Shown: piece after piece, positions 27,888-35,474 of the stretch
How positions within the stretch are numbered: the first letter of the stretch is position 1
Layout of the letters: every line of letters starts with the position of its first letter
Assembly (NCBI GenBank): GCA_029246925.1
Contig: JAQWMF010000009.1
Span: 1 to 35,474 of the forward strand
Direction: 5' to 3'
Length of the DNA stretch: 35,474 nucleotides
Source: Porticoccaceae bacterium
GTDB taxonomy: Bacteria > Pseudomonadota > Gammaproteobacteria > Pseudomonadales > Porticoccaceae
Program-made: the position numbers and the translations under genes
Notes under the pieces: generated by a model
What the model was told of the DNA's origin: nothing
The model's input: the letters and a program-made list of their open reading frames with translations, nothing else
Database searches by the model: none

Positions 27888-29943
27888 AGTCGATGAATCA
27901 ACGATCAAGACTGCCACGATTGAATGGCATGATGGCACCCCCTTTTGTAGCGAATTTAACGATGTTTATTATCGCAGTCAAACGCCCTTTATAGCGCATG
28001 GACTAAAGGAAACTGAGTACTTATTTATACAGCAAAACCAATTACAACAGCGCTGGCAAAATTTATCTTCTCAAAAAAAATGCGATCACCAACAATTTGT
28101 TATTGCTGAAACTGGCTTTGGCACCGGCCTTAATTTTTTAACGGCCTGTGATCTTTGGTTAAAAACCGCACCAAAAGACTGGCGATTACAATGTATATCC
28201 ACTGAAATAAGACCGATTACAGCCTCTGATTTAAAGGCTATACATAGTAGTTGGCCAGTTTTTTCTGATCTATCCCAGCAACTACTTAACCAATACCCTG
28301 TTCTGACCCCAGGCATTCACCTTATATCCTTAGCTGAGGGGCGTATTCAGCTTATGCTTATGCTGGGTGAAGCCAATAAAATGCTAAAAAGCATTACTCA
28401 GAGCCCGCAGCCACCATTGGCTAGTTACCAGAAAAAAACCGTGGACGCTTGGTTTTTAGATGGTTTTTCGCCAACCAAAAATCCAGATATGTGGTCCGAT
28501 GAGATATTTAAAACTGTTGCCTCCTTATCCAGCAAAGGGACCACTCTAGCAACCTTTACCTGTGCAACAAACGTTAGAAAAGGGCTTAGTAATGCCGGGT
28601 TTGAAGTACAGAAAATTGAGGGCTTCGGCAAGAAGAGAGAATCCCTAAAAGGCAGTTATACCGGTCAATTAGACGCTGAAAAAATCACCTCGACACATTG
28701 GTATATTGATCAATCACCCACTAAAAAAACTCAGCGCGATGTACTAATACTTGGCGCCGGCATTGCTGGTTGCTCAGCCGCCGCCGCCCTTGCTAAAAAG
28801 GGTTTTAAGGTAAGAGTTATCGATCGCCACTCTTCGGCCGCCAATGAGGGTTCCGGCAATCTACAAGCGGTAATCTACCCTAAATTATCTCGTCAAAATG
28901 ATGCTTTGCCGCGAATTAACCTCACCGCAATGACATTAGCTAGTCGCTACTACAAACCTTACTGGGAACAGGGCTTAGGATCTCAATGCGGGGTAATGTT
29001 GCTACCCGATAGCGATCAATCTCGCGACAATTTGCAACAGATAGCGCAGCGTTACGCAGAACATACAGACTTAGTCTTGAAACTAGACAACCAACAAATC
29101 TGCTCTCATAGCGGCCTTTCCCTAGAAGCACAACAGGGTTTATTTTTTCCAAATTTAGGCTGGATGCCACCACAGATTCTGTGTCAAAAATTATTGGATG
29201 AAAACAATATTCCACTTCTCAATGCCGATATTGATCAAATAGAACGCTGTCCTGATAATGATCAGTGGATACTAAGGGATCATGAAAAAAATATTGTTGC
29301 TAGTGCAGAAACGTTAGTTATTGCCACCGCCTATGAATGCCCCAATTTTGAGCAAACCAATTTCCTATCGCTCAATCAACTGCGCGGTCAGGTAACCCAT
29401 ATCCCCAGCGACAGTGCCAGTAGCGACCTAAAAACTGTTATTTGCGGCAAAGGTTATATCGCACCGGTTGCTGATGGTATACAGAGCTGCGGAGCCTCCT
29501 ACAATAAGGGGATTTTCTCTAAGCAACTGCGCCCTGAAGATCATATAGCAAATTTAGAAATGATCCGTAAAACCGATCAGGGTATAGCGCAGAGTTTAAA
29601 TGCTGAACAACCAGAAGATTATGAAGGTAGGGCAAACTTTCGCTGTACTACCAATGACTATTTACCCATAGTAGGTGCGGTGCCAAATGCACAACAATTT
29701 AAACAGCAATATGAACGATTGCGACATGATGCAGCCTCAACTATAGACAGCCTTGGACGTTATCAGCCCAATCTTTATATTCACTGCGGGTTGGGTTCCA
29801 GAGGCTTGAGTTATGCACCGCTGACCGCAGAAATTCTCGCGTCAGAAATTAGCGGAGAAATCCCACCTTTAGAAAGGGAACTTAGACTGGCAATGCATCC
29901 AGCAAGATTTTTAATTAGAGATTTAAAACGGCGTAAAATTTAA
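27880..29943 (+). CDS. mnmC: Bifunctional tRNA mnm5s2U34 biosynthesis protein MnmC
   Basis: MnmC finishes the wobble uridine of tRNA-Lys, -Glu and -Gln. The C-terminal FAD domain removes the carboxymethyl group of cmnm5(s2)U, and the N-terminal domain methylates the resulting nm5 group. The 687-residue protein has the SAM motif AETGFGTGLNFL (76-87) and DAWFLDGFSPTKNPDMW (189-205). The dinucleotide-binding DVLILGAGIAGCSAAAALAKKG starts near 287, and YEGRANFRCTTNDYLPIVG lies near the end. E. coli MnmC is 668 residues. Its ATG overlaps the end of fldB by 8 nt, implying coupled translation. It converges on hemY with a 4-nt overlap of the two stops. Confidence 0.97.
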   Translation: MTKVDESTIKTATIEWHDGTPFCSEFNDVYYRSQTPFIAHGLKETEYLFIQQNQLQQRWQNLSSQKKCDHQQFVIAETGFGTGLNFLTACDLWLKTAPKDWRLQCISTEIRPITASDLKAIHSSWPVFSDLSQQLLNQYPVLTPGIHLISLAEGRIQLMLMLGEANKMLKSITQSPQPPLASYQKKTVDAWFLDGFSPTKNPDMWSDEIFKTVASLSSKGTTLATFTCATNVRKGLSNAGFEVQKIEGFGKKRESLKGSYTGQLDAEKITSTHWYIDQSPTKKTQRDVLILGAGIAGCSAAAALAKKGFKVRVIDRHSSAANEGSGNLQAVIYPKLSRQNDALPRINLTAMTLASRYYKPYWEQGLGSQCGVMLLPDSDQSRDNLQQIAQRYAEHTDLVLKLDNQQICSHSGLSLEAQQGLFFPNLGWMPPQILCQKLLDENNIPLLNADIDQIERCPDNDQWILRDHEKNIVASAETLVIATAYECPNFEQTNFLSLNQLRGQVTHIPSDSASSDLKTVICGKGYIAPVADGIQSCGASYNKGIFSKQLRPEDHIANLEMIRKTDQGIAQSLNAEQPEDYEGRANFRCTTNDYLPIVGAVPNAQQFKQQYERLRHDAASTIDSLGRYQPNLYIHCGLGSRGLSYAPLTAEILASEISGEIPPLERELRLAMHPARFLIRDLKRRKI

Positions 29944-31142
29944 ATCTTATCAACCTTAGACCGAGTGGCAAATCGTAGCCCCTGTCGGTATATATCTGAA
30001 CTGCTTGCAGTATCGCCCAGCAACTCAAGAATGGCCGCTAATTCATGGTAAACCTGAGCCGATGGAGCAAGATTAATGGTGGATTTCATATAATCTTTGG
30101 CCTTACCTAAAAAACCCATTCTCCGACAAATACGACCTAAGGCTAACAATAACATCGGATCTTGAGAATATGTAACAAGCCATTGCTCACCGAGCGCTAA
30201 TTGTTTGGTGCCATCCTTAATATCTAACCGGCCATAGGCTTCCACCAAACATTGATGCCAATTTGTTTTAAGCGCTTTAGCTAAAAGACTCAAGGCTTTC
30301 TCTGACGAATCTGTAGCTGCTAGCCCATCACTATATGCTGCAAGAATGTCGGGAATTTGGCGAAATGATCGCGGTATCTCAGACCATATAACCTCTAATT
30401 TTTGACCCTTAATCTCAGCGGGCAAATTATTATCAATATTGACTAACAAGCCGCGATAACAGTTAACCTGAAGTACTTTCAAATCTTTTTCATCAAGCAC
30501 CGATTGACGCTTAATCTTTGGTATCAAAGCGCTTAGCGCAGACCAATCAGACTTCATACAATAAACATCTGACAGTAATCTTAGCGTCATTTTATTTTCT
30601 GTTTTGACAGCCGCCAAAATCTCTTGCGCCTGATCAATATTTGAAATCTGGATGAGTGCCTCTGCCAACAGCAGATCTGCATAATCTTTATACTCTGGGA
30701 ATTCTAAAGAAAAATGCTTCAATAACTGTTTCGCTTGATCTAACTGATCATTATTAGCAGCTGCCTTTGCCGCAAATAACAAACTTACCCTAGAGAGCGC
30801 TGGATCCTTAACTGACTGCCTAAGTCCGCGGCTCGCCAAACACCAATCGCCACTTAAGTAATCAAGTAATCCCTTAGCTGCTTTGCTGGTCTGCTTTTCG
30901 GCACGCCGAGCAACCCACCACTGCCTTACACCCCCAGCGCCTAACAACCACCTAAAAAACAATAATAGCCAAATTAAAAAACAGCTACTGGCGAAAACAA
31001 TTAAAGCGCCTAACCAAAAGCTCATCTCAACACTCACTGTGCCGAGACTAATAAGGATATACCCCTGATCCTGCTGCATTAGCCATATCACCGCCGCACC
31101 TAGCAACAGCGAGCCAAGAGTAACAAGTAATAACTGCCTCAC
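29940..31142 (-). CDS. hemY: HemY-family TPR membrane protein
   Basis: HemY proteins are inner-membrane proteins of haem biogenesis with no proven enzyme activity. They are unrelated to the Bacillus protoporphyrinogen oxidase that shares the name. The 400-residue product (E. coli 398) has two N-terminal membrane spans (about 3-20 and 38-66) enclosing the GYILISLGTVSVEMSF segment typical of HemY_N. A long alpha-helical TPR-like region follows (ALLLAEALIQISNIDQAQEIL; MLLLALGRICRRMGFLGKAKDYM). Its ATG overlaps the hemX stop by 4 nt, so hemX-hemY are coupled. Confidence 0.94.
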   Translation of the reverse strand: MRQLLLVTLGSLLLGAAVIWLMQQDQGYILISLGTVSVEMSFWLGALIVFASSCFLIWLLLFFRWLLGAGGVRQWWVARRAEKQTSKAAKGLLDYLSGDWCLASRGLRQSVKDPALSRVSLLFAAKAAANNDQLDQAKQLLKHFSLEFPEYKDYADLLLAEALIQISNIDQAQEILAAVKTENKMTLRLLSDVYCMKSDWSALSALIPKIKRQSVLDEKDLKVLQVNCYRGLLVNIDNNLPAEIKGQKLEVIWSEIPRSFRQIPDILAAYSDGLAATDSSEKALSLLAKALKTNWHQCLVEAYGRLDIKDGTKQLALGEQWLVTYSQDPMLLLALGRICRRMGFLGKAKDYMKSTINLAPSAQVYHELAAILELLGDTASSSDIYRQGLRFATRSKVDKI

Positions 31143-32290
31143 TGATTAACCTCCAGCTGATCAGTGGTTTCAGTCTCAAGTAGCCGTTGCTCACGCATAA
31201 TTAATAGCGACTGGATACCATCAAGAGATCTATAGATATCAGGTAACTGCTGAATAATACTGGTTTCCAATAACACAGCTAATCGCTGACTAACAGCCTC
31301 ACTACTAGGGTTAGATTGAAAAAATCGCTGAAGGTAATTTTGTGCCTTTTCCAATGCTGCCTGATAAATTCTTTGCTCTTCGCGCAATAAAGCGACCTGC
31401 GCCTGTTCAAATATCATTTGCATATTGCGCCTAACAATTCGTTCTTCTTCTGGCCGCAACATAGGCTCAATAGGATTTTGCCGCTGTCGAACGCGAATCA
31501 AGCCACTTAAATCCGTTAAAAACTCATCTAATACTGTCTGCTTAGTCTTATTAACCCTTTCAACCGGTTTTTCAGATAAGACCTCAGGTTCGGCCAATTC
31601 AACCAAAGATAATTCTTCAACACTACTAGCCAATGCTTGAAGCTCCAGATAAATACCTTCTCTATCAACGTCAGAAGCTAATCTGAGACTGGTAATATCG
31701 TCCGCCACAGCACTGCGTGCAGCAAGTAAATTAGGGTCATCTATTTGAGTAAGAATAACATCGACACTTTCAAGTAATGCCAAAGGACTCTTAACACTGC
31801 GCTCAGTTTGTAATCGCTGCCTAGCCAATCGAGCCAAATACTCCGCTTCAGCAAGTAACCAATCGCTGCGTGTAGTAGAACCCAGCTCTACCAACCGCTT
31901 ACCTTGAGCATTGACTCGCAACTCAATATTTTGCAGCTGACTTTCAAGCCTTACAGCTGTTTGTTGTTGTTGGCGTTGCTGCTTTATCACAGCTTGCGAT
32001 TGATCCTGCGTTGAATTAATAGACGATGTTAAAGATGCAAGGATTGAACTATTGCTGTTTACAGCCTGAGCCTGAGCTTGCCAGTCTTTCCAGAAAAACC
32101 AGCCAGCCGAAGTTGCTAGCACTATAAAAACAATCACCAACATCTGTGCAAAGGCTTTTAAAAAACCAAAAGATGATTTAGGTTTTTTTGTAGGCGCGTT
32201 TTTAACCGCAGATTTTTTACCCGAAACCTTAGTATCAGCTGCTGACTGCTTTGAGTTTGGCGTCGATGTTGATTTAGCTAGTTCAGTCAA
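31139..32290 (-). CDS. hemX: HemX-family membrane coiled-coil protein
   Basis: HemX is a bitopic membrane protein found with hemCD and hemY. It is often labelled uroporphyrinogen-III C-methyltransferase, but it lacks the SAM-dependent methylase motifs, so the enzyme name is not supported here. The 383-residue product has a low-complexity basic, cytoplasmic N-terminus (about 1-44, rich in K, S, T and P) and one membrane span (45-66). A coiled coil rich in Gln follows (about 80-130, QSQAVIKQQRQQQQ), then the conserved HemX body (DWLLAEAEYLARLARQRLQTERSVKSPLALLE). It starts at a TTG with GGGG upstream. hemC and hemD are not adjacent; hemA is the upstream gene. Confidence 0.92.
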   Translation of the reverse strand: MTELAKSTSTPNSKQSAADTKVSGKKSAVKNAPTKKPKSSFGFLKAFAQMLVIVFIVLATSAGWFFWKDWQAQAQAVNSNSSILASLTSSINSTQDQSQAVIKQQRQQQQTAVRLESQLQNIELRVNAQGKRLVELGSTTRSDWLLAEAEYLARLARQRLQTERSVKSPLALLESVDVILTQIDDPNLLAARSAVADDITSLRLASDVDREGIYLELQALASSVEELSLVELAEPEVLSEKPVERVNKTKQTVLDEFLTDLSGLIRVRQRQNPIEPMLRPEEERIVRRNMQMIFEQAQVALLREEQRIYQAALEKAQNYLQRFFQSNPSSEAVSQRLAVLLETSIIQQLPDIYRSLDGIQSLLIMREQRLLETETTDQLEVNQ

Positions 32291-32346
32291 TGTAAAACCC
32301 CATTTTTTGGATCGAAAGTGTTTGATATCATCTTACACAATGCTCT

Positions 32347-32376
32347 ATTAAAGGGTGGTTAGTTATTTGGGGTCAA
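32347..32376 (-). promoter_or_regulatory. Candidate promoter for hemX-hemY
   Basis: On the minus strand TTGACC (32371-32376) and TTTAAT (32347-32352) are separated by 18 bp in the 148-bp gap between hemA and hemX, about 57 bp before the hemX start. The hexamers are fair rather than strong. A separate promoter would fit hemX-hemY having been moved next to hemA. Confidence 0.35.
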
Positions 32377-32438
32377 GGATAATTTTTCACCACTACCTAA
32401 TGCCGATGACCAACTGCAAAATTCAAACACTAAATAGG

Positions 32439-33698
32439 CTATTTTTTATCTAAATCAAACAATTCTTGAGTGACATTAATCGTGTCATCACAGCCTTGCT
32501 TACCCGCCTGCTTAAGCTTAGTTGTCGGCTTGTGTAAAAGTTTATTCGTCAAGTTGCGGGCTAGAGTATTAATCACTTCAGAAGAATCCTGTCCGCGCTC
32601 TAATGATGCTAGTGCTTTTTGCACTTCAGCGTCTCTTATTGTCTCAGCACTATCTCTAAAGGCCTTAATAGTATCCACCACACTGAGCTCACGCTGCTTT
32701 GAGGACCACTTTTCCACCTCCTCATCTACAATCTGTTGCGCAAGATTCGCCGCCGTTTGCCGCGCTTTAAGATTATCTTGAATCACTTCCTCTAAATCAT
32801 CAACCGTATACAAATAAACATCATCTAACGCTTCCACCTGAGGCTCAATATCTCGGGGAACAGCCACATCAACCATAAACATTGGCTTGTGAAGGCGTTT
32901 TTTTAGCGCAGTTTCAACAGCACCCTTACCCAACACAGGCAATTGACTAGCGGTAGACGAAATAACAATATCAGCCTTATGAAGATGCTCAGGCATATCG
33001 GCAAGTAGAATAGCTTCAGCAGAAAAATCCTCAGCCAACTCCTTAGCTCTCTCTAATGTGCGGTTAGCTACAGTAATTTGACCAATCTGTTTATCTCGCA
33101 AATACCGCGCAACCAGCTCTATGGTCTCACCTGCACCAATTAACAACACATGCGCCGATTTTAAATCCGAAAAAATTTGCTCCGCCAAACTTACCGAGGC
33201 ATAAGCCACTGAAACCGGATTTTGACCAATAGCCGTTTCAGAGCGAACGCGCTTGGCCACAGCAAAGGCCCACTGAAAGGCCATATTAAGTTGCCCAGAG
33301 ACAGTTTCTGCCTTTTGTGCAACCGAATAAGCAGATTTAATTTGACCAAAAATCTGCGGCTCGCCAACAACCAAAGAATCCAAGCCGCTAGCAACACAGA
33401 TCATATGACGAATAGCATCAGTGCCACGATAACAGTAATAACAGTCCTCAAGCGCCTCTGCATCCAATGCCTTAGTTGCCGCCAACCACTCAAGCAACTG
33501 CTGATCAGATAATTCACCCACTGCATAAATTTCAGTGCGGTTACAGGTAGACAGTATGGCTATTTCGTTGATTTTGAGACTAGATAGTGCAGAGCGCAGG
33601 GTCTCAACTACGGTTTCAGGGGCAAAAGACACACGACCTCGAAGATCTACCGACGCAGACTTGTGGTTAATCCCAAATGCTATGATGTCCAAAGCCAT
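32439..33698 (-). CDS. hemA: Glutamyl-tRNA reductase
   Basis: It reduces the glutamate of glutamyl-tRNA to glutamate-1-semialdehyde, the first committed step of tetrapyrrole synthesis in the C5 pathway. From ATG 33698 it has 419 residues. Signatures are FGINHKSASVDLRGRVSF, the catalytic Cys52 in ILSTCNRTEIYAV, GLDSLVVGEPQIFGQIKSAY, and the NADPH-binding LLIGAGETIELVARYL. The ORF track's TTG at 33707 adds three residues; the ATG is the better start by alignment with E. coli (MTLLALGINHKTAPV). It diverges from lolB, the conserved gammaproteobacterial arrangement. prfA, the usual downstream gene, is replaced by hemX-hemY. Confidence 0.97.
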   Translation of the reverse strand: MALDIIAFGINHKSASVDLRGRVSFAPETVVETLRSALSSLKINEIAILSTCNRTEIYAVGELSDQQLLEWLAATKALDAEALEDCYYCYRGTDAIRHMICVASGLDSLVVGEPQIFGQIKSAYSVAQKAETVSGQLNMAFQWAFAVAKRVRSETAIGQNPVSVAYASVSLAEQIFSDLKSAHVLLIGAGETIELVARYLRDKQIGQITVANRTLERAKELAEDFSAEAILLADMPEHLHKADIVISSTASQLPVLGKGAVETALKKRLHKPMFMVDVAVPRDIEPQVEALDDVYLYTVDDLEEVIQDNLKARQTAANLAQQIVDEEVEKWSSKQRELSVVDTIKAFRDSAETIRDAEVQKALASLERGQDSSEVINTLARNLTNKLLHKPTTKLKQAGKQGCDDTINVTQELFDLDKK

Positions 33699-33899
33699 CA
33701 GTCTCAATCCATACCCATTAGCTGTTTAAATATATCGGCACAAAGTGCCAAAACCACAATTTTACACTAGAGTTACGCTCAATAGGAAAATTGCTGATTA
33801 ATAATATATAAACCATAGCAACTAACAGGACAGTATGAGCCTTAACTGATAACATCCTTACCCAAGCCAAAAGCTTTACCCACAAACCAATCGAGTGTT

Positions 33900-34493
33900 A
33901 TGAAATATCAGATTATTTTTCTTTTAGGCGCACTAATATTAATGCAATTATCAGGCTGCGCCTCTGTCGCCTATCAAGTGCCAGACCAAGTGTCGATCGA
34001 GAATCCGACCCTAGCCGAATTAGATAACTGGAAATTAACGGGTAAATTAGGCATAAGAACACCACAAAAAGCGCAATCAATTAACCTTGTGTGGCAGCAG
34101 CAACAACATAACTACAACCTAAAACTCAACGGCCCCATTGGCTTTGGCACAGCCGCTATTAAGGGCAATCAGCAGCAAGCGTTCATACAACAGGGATCAC
34201 AGGTTATATCCGGCACCCCAGATCAGCTAGGAAATAAGTTATTAGGGGTACCTCTATCGGTAGATGCTATGAGCTGGTGGGTCAAAGGGCTTATATCTCC
34301 CCACCACCCCCAAGTATCAGATATTATTATTCAAGATGATGGGCTAATCAGTAGCTTTCAACAAAATGGCTGGCAACTTACATTTTCTGGATACCATGCA
34401 CAGGGTGCTTATATGATGCCCAAAAAAATATCTGGTCGGCGCGAGGATCTTTCCTTTAAGCTTGTCGTAACCCAATGGAATTTTTCCAATTAA
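33900..34493 (+). CDS. lolB: Outer-membrane lipoprotein receptor LolB
   Basis: LolB takes lipoproteins from periplasmic LolA and inserts them into the outer membrane. The 197-residue product has a lipoprotein signal ending in LSGC (Cys20). The body has the LolB pattern: WKLTGKLGIRTPQKAQSINLVWQQ, YNLKLNGPIGFGTAAI and LGVPLSVDAMSWWVKG. The conserved GYHAQGAYMMPKKI strand region lies near the end. It diverges from hemA and is followed by ispE, the conserved lolB-ispE-tRNA-Gln-prs string. The 192-bp gap to hemA must contain promoters for both, but no hexamer pair stands out. Confidence 0.95.
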   Translation: MKYQIIFLLGALILMQLSGCASVAYQVPDQVSIENPTLAELDNWKLTGKLGIRTPQKAQSINLVWQQQQHNYNLKLNGPIGFGTAAIKGNQQQAFIQQGSQVISGTPDQLGNKLLGVPLSVDAMSWWVKGLISPHHPQVSDIIIQDDGLISSFQQNGWQLTFSGYHAQGAYMMPKKISGRREDLSFKLVVTQWNFSN

Positions 34494-34510
34494 AAAAACT
34501 GAAGCATAAA

Positions 34511-35353
34511 ATGATTTCAATCACTCTGCCATCACCCGCAAAATTAAACCTATTTCTGCATATCCTCGATCGCAGAGAAGATGGCTACCATAATCTACAA
34601 ACATTATTTCAAATACTCGATTATGGCGATCAACTCAGTTTTAGCGTCAACAAACAACCCGAAATAAATATCATTAGTAATATTGAAGATGTAAAACCAC
34701 AGGATAATTTGGTCTTCAAAGCCGCTCGCGCATTACAGCAAGCCACAAATTGTCGCTGGGGCTGTGATATTGAATTAGAAAAAAAATTACCCATGGGCGC
34801 AGGTCTAGGCGGTGGCAGCAGTAATGCAGCTACAGTCCTAGTGGGATTAAACAGCCTATGGCAGTGCGATCTATCCCTTGAAGAACTAGCAAACATTGGC
34901 AGTAATTTGGGTGCGGATATCCCCGTATTTATCAAAGGATATACTGCTTTTGCCGAAGGTATTGGCGACAAATTAACCCCCATTTCACTCGATGAAATTT
35001 GGTATCTGGTGGTTACACCCAAAATAAAGGTCTCTACAGAGCAAATTTTTTGTCATAGTGAATTGACAAGGAACGCTCCAGCCATCAAAATACGCGCCCT
35101 CTCGGAAGAGCTGTACAGAAATGACTGTCAATCTGTTGTCGAAACCCTGTATCCAGAAGTAACACAGGTGTTAGATTGGCTTCAGCGTTACGGAAAACCG
35201 CTAATGACGGGTACCGGAGCCAGTGTGTACTGCCGCTTCGACAGCGAACAAGAGGCAAAACAGGCGCAACAAACTGTGCCAAACAGTTGGAACTCATTTG
35301 TAGCAAAGGGTGTTAATCAATCCCCGCTGCAAAAACAACTGGAAAATTTATAA
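34511..35353 (+). CDS. ispE: 4-diphosphocytidyl-2-C-methyl-D-erythritol kinase
   Basis: IspE phosphorylates CDP-methylerythritol in the MEP isoprenoid pathway, between the IspD and IspF steps. From ATG 34511 it has 280 residues (E. coli 283). The GHMP-kinase signatures are PSPAKLNLFLHILDRREDGYHNLQ at the start and the ATP loop LPMGAGLGGGSSNAATVL, with GADIPVFIKG and PLMTGTGASVY later. The ORF track's start at 34475 lies inside lolB and adds twelve basic residues not found in the family, so I prefer the internal ATG, 17 nt after the lolB stop. The stop codon is one base before the tRNA-Gln gene. Confidence 0.96.
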   Translation: MISITLPSPAKLNLFLHILDRREDGYHNLQTLFQILDYGDQLSFSVNKQPEINIISNIEDVKPQDNLVFKAARALQQATNCRWGCDIELEKKLPMGAGLGGGSSNAATVLVGLNSLWQCDLSLEELANIGSNLGADIPVFIKGYTAFAEGIGDKLTPISLDEIWYLVVTPKIKVSTEQIFCHSELTRNAPAIKIRALSEELYRNDCQSVVETLYPEVTQVLDWLQRYGKPLMTGTGASVYCRFDSEQEAKQAQQTVPNSWNSFVAKGVNQSPLQKQLENL

Positions 35354-35354
35354 C

Positions 35355-35430
35355 TGGGGCGTGGCCAAGTGGTTAAGGCATCGGGTTTTGATCCCGACAC
35401 TCGGAGGTTCGAATCCTCCCGCCCCAGCCA
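35355..35430 (+). tRNA. tRNA-Gln (anticodon UUG)
   Basis: The 76-nt sequence folds as a complete cloverleaf. The acceptor stem is TGGGGCG with CGCCCCA, followed by discriminator G and an encoded CCA (35428-35430). The anticodon stem TCGGG/CCCGA encloses the loop TTTTGAT, giving anticodon TTG at 35388-35390. The T arm is GGAGG-TTCGAAT-CCTCC. The weak U1-A72 pair is a glutaminyl-tRNA synthetase identity element. It starts one base after the ispE stop, so it is probably cut out of an ispE read-through transcript. Its wobble U is a substrate of MnmC encoded earlier in the window. Confidence 0.97.
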
Positions 35431-35460
35431 TCTTTCAAATTGCAAAGTCAGGAAGAAGAT

Positions 35461-35474
35461 GTGTCTAAATTAAT
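35461..35474 (+). CDS. prs: Probable ribose-phosphate pyrophosphokinase, first codons only
   Basis: GTG TCT AAA TTA at the right edge reads M-S-K-L, like the start of Prs in related bacteria (MSK-MV). An AGGA ribosome binding site ends 7 nt upstream (35450-35453). The lolB-ispE-tRNA-Gln-prs order is strongly conserved in gammaproteobacteria, which is the main reason for the call. Only four codons are visible, so the identity is an inference from synteny. Confidence 0.5.

Noticed and set aside
31139-32290. HemX as uroporphyrinogen-III C-methyltransferase
   Set aside because: No SAM-methyltransferase motifs; the protein is a membrane-anchored coiled-coil protein and the enzyme name is a known misannotation.

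Overview
The window is a gene-dense stretch of chromosome from a moderately AT-rich gammaproteobacterium. Gene content and order match the conserved Pseudomonas / marine oligotroph pattern (lolB-ispE-tRNA-Gln-prs, rsfS-rlmH-mrdA-rodA-mltB-dacA-ybeD-lipB-lipA, and pyrG-kdsA-eno-ftsB-ispD-ispF-truD-pcm-nlpD-rpoS). The proteins look like those of SAR92/OM60-type (Cellvibrionales-like) bacteria; that placement is inference from memory, not a search. Almost all genes are housekeeping. I see no insertion sequence, prophage, CRISPR array, or toxin-antitoxin or defence island, and no obvious new biological system.

Layout. 1-511: no gene I can support. 512-2239 (-): SOS-inducible umuDC behind a near-perfect LexA box. 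2477-3499 (+): hemH. 3620-13818 (+): a long co-directional run with proA (proline), nadD (NAD), rsfS and rlmH (ribosome), mrdA-rodA-mltB-dacA (lateral wall elongation and peptidoglycan trimming), then ybeD-lipB-lipA (lipoate). 13827-14150 (-): a small uncharacterised basic protein. 14502-15032 (+): ppa, with an extended -10 promoter and a bidirectional terminator shared with the convergent rpoS.

15104-24939 (-): a run ending in rpoS. In transcription order it is pyrG, kdsA, eno, ftsB, ispD, ispF, truD, pcm, a DUF368 (PopT-like) membrane protein, nlpD and rpoS. surE, normally between truD and pcm, is absent. 25089-26737 (-): tilS and yheU. 26859-29943 (+): trmL-fldB-mnmC, facing away from tilS, so three tRNA position-34 modification enzymes lie close together. 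29940-33698 (-): hemA, hemX and hemY, without the hemC/hemD usually found upstream of hemX. 33900-35474 (+): lolB, ispE, tRNA-Gln(UUG) one base after the ispE stop, and the first codons of a probable prs.

The points most worth a second look are local deviations. truD lacks about 40 internal residues compared with remembered family members, and its N-terminal homology continues upstream of its only ATG, with no standard start codon available. Three conserved gene orders have gaps (surE, rlpA, hemCD). A 16-bp perfect palindrome lies upstream of ppa, and a 13-bp inverted repeat lies in the gap where rlpA would be expected. A flavodoxin gene sits inside the wobble-modification cluster and is translationally coupled to mnmC.

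All comparisons to other proteins come from memory of family sequences; no searches were run.
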